The notes under the pieces were generated by a model. That model saw nothing but the letters and a program-made list of their open reading frames with translations, had not been told where the DNA came from and did no database searches. A DNA stretch of 64,000 nt from Microvirga subterranea (GTDB lineage Bacteria; Pseudomonadota; Alphaproteobacteria; Rhizobiales; Beijerinckiaceae), in the NCBI RefSeq assembly GCF_003350535.1, contig NZ_QQBB01000001.1:358727-422726 (forward strand). The letters run 5' to 3'. Made by a program: the position numbers and the translations under genes. Below, one piece after another: positions 21,356 to 32,058 of this stretch (positions within the stretch are counted from its first letter, which is position 1; each line of letters opens with the position of its first letter).

Positions 21356-21431
21356 TGGTGGAGCTGAGCGGGATCGAACCGCTGACCTCGTGAATGCCAT
21401 TCACGCGCTCTCCCAACTGAGCTACAGCCCC
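21356..21431 (-). tRNA. tRNA-Ala (GGC)
   Basis: 76 nt with encoded CCA. The acceptor stem GGGGCTG pairs with CAGCTCC (one G-T pair). The anticodon loop ATGGCAT with GGC lies in a CGTGA/TCACG stem, and the discriminator is A. Confidence 0.96.
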
Positions 21432-21543
21432 ATGCCCGGCACGGCGGTTTGGGTGACCGCCACTGTCTTCCCGATCTCACGAACGCGACGGCTACCGGGA
21501 GGCAGCCCTTTAGCACACACCTTGACCCAAGGGGAGAAGGAAA

Positions 21544-21619
21544 TGGTGCCGCAAGAGGGATTCGAACCCCCGACCCCCTCATTACGAATGAGGTGCTCTA
21601 CCAGCTGAGCTATTGCGGC
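21544..21619 (-). tRNA. tRNA-Thr (CGT)
   Basis: 76 nt with encoded CCA. The acceptor stem is GCCGCAA/TTGCGGC, and the anticodon loop TTCGTAA with CGT lies in a CCTCA/TGAGG stem. It is the first gene of the minus-strand cluster, 112 bases before tRNA-Ala. Confidence 0.96.
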
Positions 21620-21703
21620 GTCGCGATCTTGCGATCGAAGAGGGCGCCCTCATACCCCCAAGCGCGGGGCTTGGCAAGGGACGCACGCATTTTGCCGCGC
21701 CCG

Positions 21704-23341
21704 TTACCCAAATAATCCGCGGCGGCCGCCGCCGGCCTCCTTGAGCTTGGGCACGTCGGGCGGCGTCACGGGAAACACGACGGGCTCCGGCCGGTGCGCC
21801 GTCGCCTCGGCGGCCCCCTCCCTGGCCGGCTCCTTCTCCGGCCCCTGGACAGTCTCCGGGGCCGATTCGGCCGGTGCCGGCGCGGTGGCCGTGGCGTCGA
21901 CCGGAACCGGCTCGTCCGCGACCACGGGGGCTTCCGGCGGGGCCGCTTCGGCCGGAGCCGAGACCGCGACCTCGTCCGGCGCGATCGGCGGCAGGATCTG
22001 CGGCTCCTCGTCGAGGTCGCCGGTCACGTCGTCGCTCATGGCGACCTCCGGCGCGACGAGCACGTCCGGCGGAGCCTGCCACACGAAGGCGTCGATGCGA
22101 CCGGTGACAGGCGAGATCGGCGCCCAGCGGTCCGACACGACCCCGTCCGCGATCCAAGCCGGATCGCGCGGCGCCCGGGTGGCGCGGGCGAGCCATTCGC
22201 GGCTGCGGCCGGTGCGGCCGTGCTCGGCCTCTTCCAGATCGGCCATGAGGAGGCAGACCCGCATGGTCGGGCGCTCCTCCAGCAGCGGCTGGAGGGCCCG
22301 GCGGGCGCGATCGAACTCGCGGGCCTCGTACGCCGCCCGCGCGACGGCGAGCTGGCCCTCGGGGGCGTGGTTCGAGAGCCTCTGCAGGGTCTCGGCACGG
22401 GCGAGCCGGTCGAGGGCCGAATCGCCCGGACGGAGATTGAGATAGACCTCGGCGAGCTCCGGGTGCGGGTTGCTGCGCCAGGCGGCCTCGACGATCTTGG
22501 CCGCGCGGCGCAGGTCGCCCCTGTGCGACAGGAGGCGCCCGGCGAGCGCCGCCGCCGGAACCAGATCCGGCGCGAGCTTCACGGCGTCTTGGCTGCTGCG
22601 CAGCGCGCCATCCGGGTCGGTCTCGGCCCGCTCGAGGGCGTCGGCGGTGAGCAGGACAGCCCGCTGGCGCTTGGCGGTCTTCTTGTCGAGAAGACCGAGG
22701 GAGGCCCGACGGTCGATCGCCTCCAGGGCGCCGCGCCAGTCCCGCTCGGCGGAGCGCGCCTCGAGGACCGCGTCGCTCGCCCAGGCCGCGGCCGGCGCAA
22801 GCCGCACGGCCTCGGCGGCGTATTCCCGCGCCGCGAGATTGTCGCCGCGACGGCGAGCCTCGACGAAGAGGCCGCGCAGGCCCAGGACGCGCGTCTCGTC
22901 CTCCTCCATCATCTGGGTGAAGGCGGCCTCCGCGGCCGCCCGGTTGCCGGACACCTGGGCGGCCTGCGCCTTGAGGAGCAGGGTCAGGGGCTCATGCCCC
23001 AGGAGACGCTCGGCCTCGCCGGCATAGCGGCGGGCCGCGATCGGATCCCCCGCGCCGACCGCCACCATGCCGCGGGAGACGGCCTGATAGCCCCGGGCGC
23101 GGCGGCGCGCCTTCGAGGCGAAGCTGAGCCGGGAGGGCAGGCCCATGATCGTGACCACGATCGACCACAGCATCGCGAGCAGGAGGGCGAGGCCGGCGAG
23201 CCCGACGGCGGCGACCGCCACCGAGGTCTGCGCCTCGTAGCCCCCGAAGGTCACGAGGACCGTGCCAGGCCGGTCGGCGAGCCAGACCGCCCCGAAGGCA
23301 GCAAGGCAGAGGAGACCGATAAAGACGAGAGCGCGCCACAT
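21704..23341 (-). CDS. HemY-N domain TPR membrane protein
   Basis: 545 residues. Two N-terminal membrane helices (about 3-22 and 38-62) are followed by HemY_N sequence with LSFASKARRRARGYQAVSRG, a tetratricopeptide region (about 95-420), and a long acidic Pro/Ala-rich tail. This alphaproteobacterial HemY family is named from its place next to heme genes; it is not the HemY protoporphyrinogen oxidase of Bacillus, and its role in heme metabolism is unclear. The start is the ATG at 23341; upstream in-frame codons were excluded as non-coding. It is the last gene of hemC-hemD-Mic60-hemY, 17 bases after the Mic60-like gene. Confidence 0.88.
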   Translation of the reverse strand: MWRALVFIGLLCLAAFGAVWLADRPGTVLVTFGGYEAQTSVAVAAVGLAGLALLLAMLWSIVVTIMGLPSRLSFASKARRRARGYQAVSRGMVAVGAGDPIAARRYAGEAERLLGHEPLTLLLKAQAAQVSGNRAAAEAAFTQMMEEDETRVLGLRGLFVEARRRGDNLAAREYAAEAVRLAPAAAWASDAVLEARSAERDWRGALEAIDRRASLGLLDKKTAKRQRAVLLTADALERAETDPDGALRSSQDAVKLAPDLVPAAALAGRLLSHRGDLRRAAKIVEAAWRSNPHPELAEVYLNLRPGDSALDRLARAETLQRLSNHAPEGQLAVARAAYEAREFDRARRALQPLLEERPTMRVCLLMADLEEAEHGRTGRSREWLARATRAPRDPAWIADGVVSDRWAPISPVTGRIDAFVWQAPPDVLVAPEVAMSDDVTGDLDEEPQILPPIAPDEVAVSAPAEAAPPEAPVVADEPVPVDATATAPAPAESAPETVQGPEKEPAREGAAEATAHRPEPVVFPVTPPDVPKLKEAGGGRRGLFG

Positions 23342-23358
23342 GCTGGCCTGATCCTTAC

Positions 23359-25068
23359 TTACTGGGTCGTACGGGTGTTGAGGGCGGCGACCGCGTCGGA
23401 GACGATCGCCTGCGCGGCCGCATCGGCCTGGGCGCGCGCCTTGGCCTGACGGCCCCATTCCTCGGAGAGGCGCCGGGCCGGCTCGGGCAGGGCGTCCCAG
23501 CCGGAGACCGCCGCCGCGACGTCGCCGCGGGCGAGCGCCTGCTCGATCTTGCCGACGAGGCCGGTCACGCCGGCCGAGTCCGGCGCGTCGACCGGCCTGA
23601 CGGTCACGACCTTGTCGGCCATGCGCATGAGCCGGTCCGTCCAGGTCGCGTCGGCGGGCCGCTCCTGCTGCAGGATCCTCTCGCCGAGCGGCTTGAAGTC
23701 CTGGGCGAGCTCGGCCGCCGTGGGCGCCCCCTGCTGGGCGAAGGGTTCGAGGGCCTGGAGGCGGCCCGGATCGGTCTCGGCATTCCTCAAGGCGGACAGA
23801 ACGTCCGCATAGGGCGCACCGTTCCGCAGGGCGGAGCCGAGGCGCTCGGCCAGGATGACCCGGATCGCCGGCTGAGTCGTCGCCTCGGTGGTCTGGGTGA
23901 CCTGACGCGACAGGGCGGCGAGGCGCTGCTCCTGCTCGCCCGTGCGGCGGTCCTGCTCGGACAGGCGCCGGTCGACCTCGGACACGCGGCTCTCGACGGC
24001 CTGCCGCGCCTGGGCGGCCGCCTGCTGCACGTCGGCCCGGACCTGCTGGAGATCGGTCTGGACCTGCTGGACCGTGCCCTGGACCTGCTGGATGGCGCTC
24101 TGCGCCTGCTGGAGGCTGCCTTGGACCTGCTGCACCTGCTCGAGCGCGCCCTGCGCCTGCTGGAGCCGCTGGGCATTCGCCTGGATCTGCTCGTCCGCCC
24201 GCGAGACGCGCTCGGTGAGCTGGGCGAGGGCCGCCTCGTTCTGCTGCGGTTGCGGAACCGGCCGGTCGAGGGCCTCCTGGGCCCGGGCGGCCGCCTGCTC
24301 GGCAGCGCTCTGGGCAGCCTGGATCCGCTGGTCGACGGAGCCGACCGCCGACTCGACGGCGGCAAGCCGGCTCTCGAGCTGTCCGTTGGCGGCTGCCGGC
24401 TGGCCCGGCGCCGGCGCGGCGCGCTGCTGCGCCAGGGCGCCGACGCGCTGCTCGAGCTGGGCGATCCGCGGGTCGTTCCCGGTCGGGGCGCCCTGCCAGT
24501 GCTGGATTCCGTAGAGGAGCCCCGCGCCGATCAGGCCGCCGAGGAGGCCGGAGCCGATCATGGCGCCGGCATTGCTGCGCGGCGCGGGTTCGGCCCGCGG
24601 CGGCGGAGGCGGCACCTCAGCCGGCTCGGCGTCAGGGCGGAGCGTCGCTCCGGCAAGAGTGTCCTGGGCGCCCGGCAAGGTGTCGGATGCGCTCGCGAGG
24701 GTGTCCTGCGCCGACGGGGTGTCCTGAGGAGGCTCCTCGCGCAGGACCGTTTCCTCGGCCGGCACCGGCTGGCCGGGGATCTCCGCGGCGGGCGCCATGT
24801 CGACCGGAATCTCCTGCGCGGCCAGGGGCTCGGCCGCGCCGCCCGGAAGCGAATCGACCCCGGCTCCCGAATCGAGCGTCGCCGTCGGCTGGGCGGCCGC
24901 ATCCTCCGCCACGGGGGCCGGCTGCGCGGTCGCCTCGTCCTTGGGCTTCTTGTCCTCCGGCGGAGCCGCGTCGTGGACGACGGTCGCCTTCAGGTCGATC
25001 GTCGCGGGCTCGCGCTTGTGCTTCTTGCGGGAGGATTTCGAGGCTTTGGGGTCAAATGAATCGGTCAC
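23359..25068 (-). CDS. Mitofilin/Mic60-like inner-membrane protein (COG4223)
   Basis: 569 residues from a GTG start. A Pro/Ala/acidic cytoplasmic segment precedes one membrane helix (about 167-188, IGSGLLGGLIGAGLLYG). A long coiled coil with glutamine-rich heptads follows (about 200-400, e.g. SLQQAQSAIQQVQGTVQQVQ), then a C-terminal mitofilin signature (KIEQALARGDVAAAVSGWDALPEPARR). This is the layout of alphaproteobacterial Mic60, the ancestor of the mitochondrial cristae organiser, and the location between hemD and hemY is the usual one for the family. It probably shapes the inner membrane or tethers it to the outer membrane. It has no enzymatic link to heme that I can see. Confidence 0.87.
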   Translation of the reverse strand: MTDSFDPKASKSSRKKHKREPATIDLKATVVHDAAPPEDKKPKDEATAQPAPVAEDAAAQPTATLDSGAGVDSLPGGAAEPLAAQEIPVDMAPAAEIPGQPVPAEETVLREEPPQDTPSAQDTLASASDTLPGAQDTLAGATLRPDAEPAEVPPPPPRAEPAPRSNAGAMIGSGLLGGLIGAGLLYGIQHWQGAPTGNDPRIAQLEQRVGALAQQRAAPAPGQPAAANGQLESRLAAVESAVGSVDQRIQAAQSAAEQAAARAQEALDRPVPQPQQNEAALAQLTERVSRADEQIQANAQRLQQAQGALEQVQQVQGSLQQAQSAIQQVQGTVQQVQTDLQQVRADVQQAAAQARQAVESRVSEVDRRLSEQDRRTGEQEQRLAALSRQVTQTTEATTQPAIRVILAERLGSALRNGAPYADVLSALRNAETDPGRLQALEPFAQQGAPTAAELAQDFKPLGERILQQERPADATWTDRLMRMADKVVTVRPVDAPDSAGVTGLVGKIEQALARGDVAAAVSGWDALPEPARRLSEEWGRQAKARAQADAAAQAIVSDAVAALNTRTTQ

Positions 25069-25218
25069 GGATCACTCTTGAGATGCAAATATGGCAAGCT
25101 TGAGCGCAGCGTTTCGTTCCCTGCCCGGGTATCCTCCCGAAGAACCGCCGGTTCCCCCGGGCGATGCCGTGCGACGACGGCCTTCACGGACGGATCGTAG
25201 ACGAAGCGTAGCCCAGCG

Positions 25219-25917
25219 TCACGGGAGGCCGTCCAGCAGGGCGAGGAGCGCCTCCTCGTCCGGCCGCGCCGCCTGAAGGGTCGCGATGCCCAGCCCTTCG
25301 AGGGGCGCCGCCACGTCCGGCGACAAGCAGAGATGCGGAAACGTCCTGAGGGTCGATGTCAGCCCTGCCTCCTCTGTCAGCCGGAGAACGATGGTCGCGC
25401 TCCTGCGGGAATAATGGAGCGCCGCCCCGATTTGGCCAGTGTGCAGCGCCTCCGCGGCCGAGGGCTGCAATGACGCGACCGCCTTCGCCTCGTAGGCCTC
25501 CCATTGCACGATGCGGTATCCCGCGGCCCGCAGCGAGGCCGCCGGCTCATCCTTGTGATGGCGCGCCGTGACGTGGAGCAGCGTCGTGCCGCTCCTTGCG
25601 GCATCGCGGATGACGCCGATCATCGATTTCGCGTCGCCATCGGCCGTGACCACATGGTGGAACCCGGCCTCGCGCACCGCGGATGCCGTGTGGGGGCCGA
25701 CGGCGAAAACCGGTTTCGTCCGGTCGCCGATCTGCGCCAGGGCCTCCTGCGCATGGGCGCTCGTGACCACCAGCGCGTCCCAGGTCTCCGCCGGCATGGG
25801 ATCGCCTGTCGGGACGACCTCGGTCACGGGTGCGATGACGGCATCGTGACCGCGTTCCGCAAGACGCCCTGCCGTTCGCACGGCATCGTCCTGCGATCGT
25901 GTGACGAGGATGCGCAT
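25219..25917 (-). CDS. hemD: Uroporphyrinogen-III synthase
   Basis: Cyclises hydroxymethylbilane to uroporphyrinogen III, with inversion of ring D. About 232 residues, in the normal range; sequence conservation is low in this family. Recognised by the N-terminus RILVTRSQDDAVRTAGRLAERGH, the hinge-region pattern PVFAVGPHTASAVREAG, and position directly after hemC. The start is the ATG at 25917, which shares one base with the hemC stop (TGATG), indicating translational coupling. A GTG three bases earlier is less likely. Confidence 0.9.
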   Translation of the reverse strand: MRILVTRSQDDAVRTAGRLAERGHDAVIAPVTEVVPTGDPMPAETWDALVVTSAHAQEALAQIGDRTKPVFAVGPHTASAVREAGFHHVVTADGDAKSMIGVIRDAARSGTTLLHVTARHHKDEPAASLRAAGYRIVQWEAYEAKAVASLQPSAAEALHTGQIGAALHYSRRSATIVLRLTEEAGLTSTLRTFPHLCLSPDVAAPLEGLGIATLQAARPDEEALLALLDGLP

Positions 25918-26843
25918 CACGAGTTCAGGAATCCGGCCGGCATGCGGGAGCGAAGGTCGAGCCCCGCCTCGCGCCCGAGGGTGGCGGCGTCCGACGCGTC
26001 GCCGCGGCGGACGACCTCCAGGGTCTCCGACCCGTCCGGCCGCAGGACCATACCGCGGATTTCGAGCGAATTCCCGTCGAGGCGCGCATGGCCCGCGATG
26101 GGCGTGCGGCAGGAGCCGTCGAGCACAGTGAGAAAGGCCCGCTCGGCCGCGAGCGCATGGCCGGTCGGCGCGTCGAGGATCGCCGCGACCGCCTGGGCCA
26201 CCCGGCCGTCGTCGGCCCGGATGGCGATCGCGATGGCGCCCTGCCCCACCGCGGGCAGGAAGTCCGTCACGTCGAGGGTGGCGGACACATGGTCGGTGAG
26301 GCCGAGCCTCCGCAGGCCCGCCATGGCCAGGAGCGTGGCGTCGACCTCGCCGCGATCGAGCTTGGCGAGGCGCGTCTGCACGTTGCCGCGCAGGAGCGTC
26401 ACCTCGATGTCGGGGCGAAGCCGGCGCAGCTGCGCCTGGCGCCTTAAGGAGGCGGAGCCGACCACGGCCCCGGCCGGCAGATCGGCGAGGCTCTTGAAGC
26501 GGCGGCTGATGAAGGCGTCGCGCACGTCCTCACGCGGCAGGTAGCCGGCGATCACGATCCCCTCGGGCAGCGCCGTGGGCAGGTCCTTGGCCGAATGCAC
26601 CGCGAGGTCGATGTCGCCGTCGAGCAGCGCGATGTCGAGCTCCTTGGTGAACAGACCCTTGCCGCCGGCCTCCGAGAGGGGCCTGTCCTGGATGGCGTCG
26701 CCCGTCGTCTTGATGATCGAGAGCGGCAGCCGCTCGGGCGCGAGGCCGTGGGCTGCGCCGAGGCGTGCCTGCGTCTCGTGGGCCTGGGCGAGCGCCAGGG
26801 GGCTGCCTCGCGTTCCGATGACCAGGGTGGGTGCGTCTGCCAT
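25917..26843 (-). CDS. hemC: Hydroxymethylbilane synthase (porphobilinogen deaminase)
   Basis: Polymerises four porphobilinogens to hydroxymethylbilane in tetrapyrrole synthesis. 308 residues, full length. The N-terminus LVIGTRGSPLALAQA is diagnostic, the catalytic Asp region is SAKDLPTALPEG, and the cysteine that carries the dipyrromethane cofactor is in LDGSCRTPIAGHA. The ATG at 26843 (MADAPTLVIG) is chosen; further upstream the frame stays open but is not hemC-like. It is divergent from tsaD, the classic alphaproteobacterial arrangement, with 123 bases between the start codons for both promoters. Confidence 0.97.
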   Translation of the reverse strand: MADAPTLVIGTRGSPLALAQAHETQARLGAAHGLAPERLPLSIIKTTGDAIQDRPLSEAGGKGLFTKELDIALLDGDIDLAVHSAKDLPTALPEGIVIAGYLPREDVRDAFISRRFKSLADLPAGAVVGSASLRRQAQLRRLRPDIEVTLLRGNVQTRLAKLDRGEVDATLLAMAGLRRLGLTDHVSATLDVTDFLPAVGQGAIAIAIRADDGRVAQAVAAILDAPTGHALAAERAFLTVLDGSCRTPIAGHARLDGNSLEIRGMVLRPDGSETLEVVRRGDASDAATLGREAGLDLRSRMPAGFLNS

Positions 26844-26966
26844 TCCGGCTGGGTTTCCTTCAATCAGGAGAGCGATCGGGTTTGATCTTGTGCGGCGCGG
26901 CGGACTATAGGGGGAGGACAGGCGGGCCGTGAAGCCCGAAAGATCACGTAGGGATCCGTCCAGCAC

Positions 26967-28022
26967 ATGCGCATCCTCGGCATTGAGACCACCTGCGACG
27001 AAACCGCCGCCGCGGTGGTGGGCGTCGGCTTCGACGGCAAGGGCGAGATCCTCTCCAACGAGGTTTTGAGCCAGATCGCCGAGCACGCCCGCTATGGCGG
27101 CGTGGTGCCGGAGATCGCCGCGCGCGCCCACGTGGAGGTGATCGACCGGCTCGTGGCACGGGCGCTCAAGAGCGCCGGCTGCACCATCAAGGACATCGAC
27201 GGCATCGCGGCCGCCGCGGGCCCGGGCCTGATCGGTGGGGTGCTGGTGGGGCTGACCACCGCCAAGGCCCTCTCCCTCGTGACGCGCAAGCCGCTGCTGG
27301 CCGTGAACCACCTGGAGGCGCATGCGCTGACCGCGCGACTCACGGACGGCATCGGCTTCCCGTACCTGCTGCTCCTCGCTTCGGGCGGCCACACCCAGCT
27401 CGTGGCCGTGCGCGGCGTCGGCGACTATGTCCGCATCGGCACCACCATCGACGACGCCATCGGCGAGGCCTTCGACAAGGTCGCGAAGCTCTTAGGCCTC
27501 CCCTATCCGGGCGGGCCGCACGTGGAGGCCGAGGCCGCCAAGGGCAACCCGGAGCGCTTCAACCTGCCGCGCCCCATGCAGGGCCGGGCCGAGCCGAACT
27601 TCTCGCTCTCGGGTCTGAAGACCGCCGTGCGCCTGGAGGCCGAGAAGATCGCGCCGCTCACCCAGAGCGACGTGGCGGATCTCTGCGCCAGCTTCCAGGC
27701 CGCCGTGGTCGACGTGGTGGTCGACCGCACCCGGGTGGGGCTGCGCGCCTTCCGGGAGATCGCCGGCCATCCGACCGCTCTCGTGGTGGCGGGCGGCGTC
27801 GCCGCCAACCAGGCCATGCGCCAGGCGCTCCAGCGCCTCGCGGTGGAGACCGGCCTGCGCCTCGTGGCCCCGCCCCTGGCTCTGTGCGGCGACAACGGCG
27901 CCATGATCGCCTGGGCGGGCCTTGAGCGGATGCGGCTGGGCCTCATCGACGACATCACTGCCCCGGCGCGCGCCCGCTGGCCCCTCGATTCGAGCCGTGA
28001 CGAGGCGGGAGCCAAGGCCTGA
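26967..28022 (+). CDS. tsaD: tRNA threonylcarbamoyladenosine synthase subunit TsaD
   Basis: Transfers the threonylcarbamoyl group to A37 of tRNAs that read ANN codons, working with TsaB and TsaE. 351 residues. The iron-binding HLEAH motif is at 115-119, and ASKHA-fold nucleotide-binding segments are [12 protein letters not shown] and [10 protein letters not shown]. The gene starts at ATG 26967, divergent from hemC, and its stop shares one base with the gpsA start. Essential in most bacteria. Confidence 0.97.
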   Translation: MRILGIETTCDETAAAVVGVGFDGKGEILSNEVLSQIAEHARYGGVVPEIAARAHVEVIDRLVARALKSAGCTIKDIDGIAAAAGPGLIGGVLVGLTTAKALSLVTRKPLLAVNHLEAHALTARLTDGIGFPYLLLLASGGHTQLVAVRGVGDYVRIGTTIDDAIGEAFDKVAKLLGLPYPGGPHVEAEAAKGNPERFNLPRPMQGRAEPNFSLSGLKTAVRLEAEKIAPLTQSDVADLCASFQAAVVDVVVDRTRVGLRAFREIAGHPTALVVAGGVAANQAMRQALQRLAVETGLRLVAPPLALCGDNGAMIAWAGLERMRLGLIDDITAPARARWPLDSSRDEAGAKA

Positions 28023-29020
28023 TGCCGGCATCCACCGGCCCGATCGGCATCGCCGGCGCCGGCGCCTGGGGCACAGCGCTCGCCAATGCGGCGGCCGCCG
28101 CCGGCAACGACGTCACCTTATGGATGCGCTCGCCCGAACAGGCGGCGGAGCTGTCCGCCTCGCGCGCCAACGAGCGCTTCCTGCCGGGCATCCGCCTGCA
28201 CGAACGCATCCGCCCGACCGCCGACCTGTCGGAGCTTGCCGGCGCGCGCGCGGTGCTCCTCGTCACCCCGGCGCAGACCACCCGCGGGATGACGGCGGCG
28301 CTTGCAAACATCCTGCCGCCGGAGGCGCCTCTCGTGCTCTGCGCCAAGGGCATCGAGCGCGAGACCGGGGACTTTCTCTGCAACGTCGTCGAGCAGGTCC
28401 GCCCCGGCGCGCCGGTCGCCGTTCTGTCCGGCCCGAGCTTCGCCCACGACGTGGCCCGCGGCCTGCCCACCGCCGTAACCATCGCGTGCACGGATGCGGC
28501 CCTTTCGGAAGGCATCGCCACCGCGCTGTCGGGCCCAACCTTCCGGATCTATCACCGCACGGACGTGCGCGGGGTCGAGATCGGGGGCGCGGCCAAGAAC
28601 GTGCTCGCCATCGCGTGCGGGGCGGTGATCGGCCGCGGCCTTGGCGAGAGCGCCAAGGCGGCCCTGATCGCCCGCGGCTTCGCGGAGCTCCTGCGCTTCG
28701 CCCGCGCCTATGGGGGCGAGGCCGAGACCCTGATGGGACTCTCCGGCCTCGGCGACCTGGTGCTCACCTGCTCGTCCGCGCAGTCGCGCAACTTCGCCTT
28801 CGGCATGCGCCTCGGCCAGGGAATGTCCGCGGCGGACGCCGCCGGCGGAAAGCTCGTGGAGGGCGCCGCGACCGCCAAGGCCCTGGTGGCGCTTGCCCGC
28901 GCCAAGGCCATCGACATGCCGATTTCCGAGGCCGTCGAACGGATCCTCAACGGCGCCTGGACCCTCGACCAGGCCGTCGACGCCCTCATGAACCGTCCGA
29001 TCAAGTCCGAACTCGAGTAA
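28022..29020 (+). CDS. gpsA: NAD(P)+-dependent glycerol-3-phosphate dehydrogenase
   Basis: Reduces dihydroxyacetone phosphate to sn-glycerol-3-phosphate for phospholipid synthesis. 332 residues. The dinucleotide motif GAGAWGTALANAAAAAG is at the N-terminus, the catalytic lysine is in GGAAKNVLAIACG, and the substrate-binding RNFAFG segment is in SRNFAFGMRLGQG. TGATG overlap with tsaD indicates coupled translation, and the EVE gene follows after four bases. The anabolic counterpart to the glycerol importer at 13.6-19.7 kb. Confidence 0.97.
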   Translation: MPASTGPIGIAGAGAWGTALANAAAAAGNDVTLWMRSPEQAAELSASRANERFLPGIRLHERIRPTADLSELAGARAVLLVTPAQTTRGMTAALANILPPEAPLVLCAKGIERETGDFLCNVVEQVRPGAPVAVLSGPSFAHDVARGLPTAVTIACTDAALSEGIATALSGPTFRIYHRTDVRGVEIGGAAKNVLAIACGAVIGRGLGESAKAALIARGFAELLRFARAYGGEAETLMGLSGLGDLVLTCSSAQSRNFAFGMRLGQGMSAADAAGGKLVEGAATAKALVALARAKAIDMPISEAVERILNGAWTLDQAVDALMNRPIKSELE

Positions 29021-29024
29021 CAGC

Positions 29025-29438
29025 ATGGCCCACTGGCTCTACAAGTCCGAACCCTCCGTCTGGTCCTGGGACCAGCAGGTCGCCGAAGGCGCGAAAGGCA
29101 CGCACTGGAACGGGGTGCGCAACCACGTCGCCAAGCAGAACCTGATGGCGATGAAATTAGGCGAGCAGGGCTTCTTCTACCATTCCAACGAGGGTAAGGC
29201 CGTCGTCGGCATCGTCCAGGTGATCAAGGAGTACTATCCGGACCATACCGACGAATCGGGTAGGTTCGGCATGGTGGACATCAAGGCCGTGAGGCCCCTG
29301 CCGAACCCCGTGACCCTCGACGAGATCAAGAAGGAGCCGGCGCTCAAGGATATGATCCTCGTCAACAACTCGCGCCTCTCGGTGCAGCCGGTCACGGACG
29401 AGGAATGGGCGATCATCTGCCGGATGGGCGGGCTCTGA
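29025..29438 (+). CDS. EVE-domain protein
   Basis: A 137-residue EVE-domain protein, a small fold related to PUA and YTH domains that reads modified bases. The family core is visible in WLYKSEPSVWSWDQQ, the aromatic pocket in WNGVRNHVAKQNL, and GEQGFFYHSNEGKAVVGIVQ. It may recognise modified DNA or RNA, for example cytosine or adenine derivatives, but the ligand is unknown. It follows gpsA by four bases and is probably in the tsaD operon; the link with a tRNA-modification gene is suggestive but unproven. Confidence 0.9.
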   Translation: MAHWLYKSEPSVWSWDQQVAEGAKGTHWNGVRNHVAKQNLMAMKLGEQGFFYHSNEGKAVVGIVQVIKEYYPDHTDESGRFGMVDIKAVRPLPNPVTLDEIKKEPALKDMILVNNSRLSVQPVTDEEWAIICRMGGL

Positions 29439-29464
29439 CCCCAGCGTAGGTACGGCCTGTCCCA

Positions 29465-29481
29465 CCTCCCCACGGGGGAGG
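29465..29481. repeat. Short G/C hairpin, CCTCCCC-ACG-GGGGAGG
   Basis: A perfect 7-base inverted repeat 27 bases downstream of the EVE gene, in the 173-base gap before acs. It resembles the CCTCCCC/GGGGAGG palindromes scattered through Hyphomicrobiales intergenic regions. It could act as a terminator for the tsaD operon (GGAAAAG follows, no T-run). Confidence 0.5.
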
Positions 29482-29611
29482 GAAAAGACGCGCTGTTGCA
29501 CCGCAAACAAAAGTATGAACGACCAAAGTCCGATCCGGGGCGGCTTCCCGACGCAGCGCACTTTCCGTAAAGCTATAGGCAACCACATCGATCGCCTCTG
29601 GGAGAAGCGCC

Positions 29612-31570
<1,959 letters not shown>

Positions 31571-31595
31571 CGCCGCCTTTCCGTCTGGGTTTCGT

Positions 31596-31620
31596 CATGG
31601 CCGGGCTCGTCCCGGCCATG
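31596..31620. repeat. REP-like palindrome CATGGCCGGG-N5-CCCGGCCATG
   Basis: A perfect 10-base inverted repeat 26 bases after the acs stop, preceded by a second small hairpin over the stop codon (GGCGGC/GCCGCC then TTT, 31561-31580). A near-identical palindrome lies at 45304-45329. Together they probably end acs transcription. Confidence 0.6.
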
Positions 31621-31730
31621 TTCGTTTGAGGGTCTGCTGTGCCTGCGTCCGGCCAAAGGCCCATCCGAACGGGCAGCTTGAGCCCTCCCAGTGCAGGTCC
31701 TACCATGCGGGCTTCCTGAGGGAGGCTTCC

Positions 31731-31991
31731 ATGTCCCTGAAGCGGCTGTTCACCGAGCATCCGGAATCCGTCGGCGAGACCTATCTGGAGCATATGGGCG
31801 TGGCCTTGAGCTTCGCGTTCCCGCTGCTCCGCGCCGGCCTCGCGGCCCTGGTCCACGCCGTCCTACCGTTCCTCTGCGTGACGACGGCGAGTTCCACCGT
31901 GAAGCGCCTTCATGCCCGCATGGTGAACCGGACGCCCCGGCCCGCCGCAGCGGTCCAGGACCGCATGTTGGGCTGGGACCCGGTGATATGA
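31731..31991 (+). CDS. DUF6356 family protein, 86 aa
   Basis: A small protein that begins MSLKRLFTEHPESVGETYLEH and has one hydrophobic segment (about 26-48, SFAFPLLRAGLAALVHAVLPFLC), likely a membrane anchor or buried helix. This matches the small DUF6356 family of Proteobacteria, which has no known function. The ATG at 31731 is chosen because GAGGGAGG lies just upstream; a longer in-frame start at 31626 lacks one. Probably a single gene. Confidence 0.8.
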   Translation: MSLKRLFTEHPESVGETYLEHMGVALSFAFPLLRAGLAALVHAVLPFLCVTTASSTVKRLHARMVNRTPRPAAAVQDRMLGWDPVI

Positions 31992-32058
31992 TCCCTTGGA
32001 ACCGTAGCCGTTCTTCCCGCGTCTCACCTGTGTACAGCTTTGCAGGAGGGGGTGAGAC

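Noticed and set aside
21168..21619. tRNA cluster as an integration site for a genomic island
   Set aside because: All four tRNA genes are intact, no integrase or direct repeat of a tRNA 3' end was seen nearby, and both flanks carry conserved core genes or a gene-free stretch.
21704..23341. Calling the TPR protein a protoporphyrinogen oxidase because of the name HemY
   Set aside because: There is no FAD-binding GxGxxG domain; the sequence is the unrelated alphaproteobacterial HemY_N/TPR family.
26844..27392. N-terminal extension of hemC up to 27392
   Set aside because: The extension is antisense to the start of tsaD, and HemC proteins begin at the LVIGTRGSPLALAQA segment.
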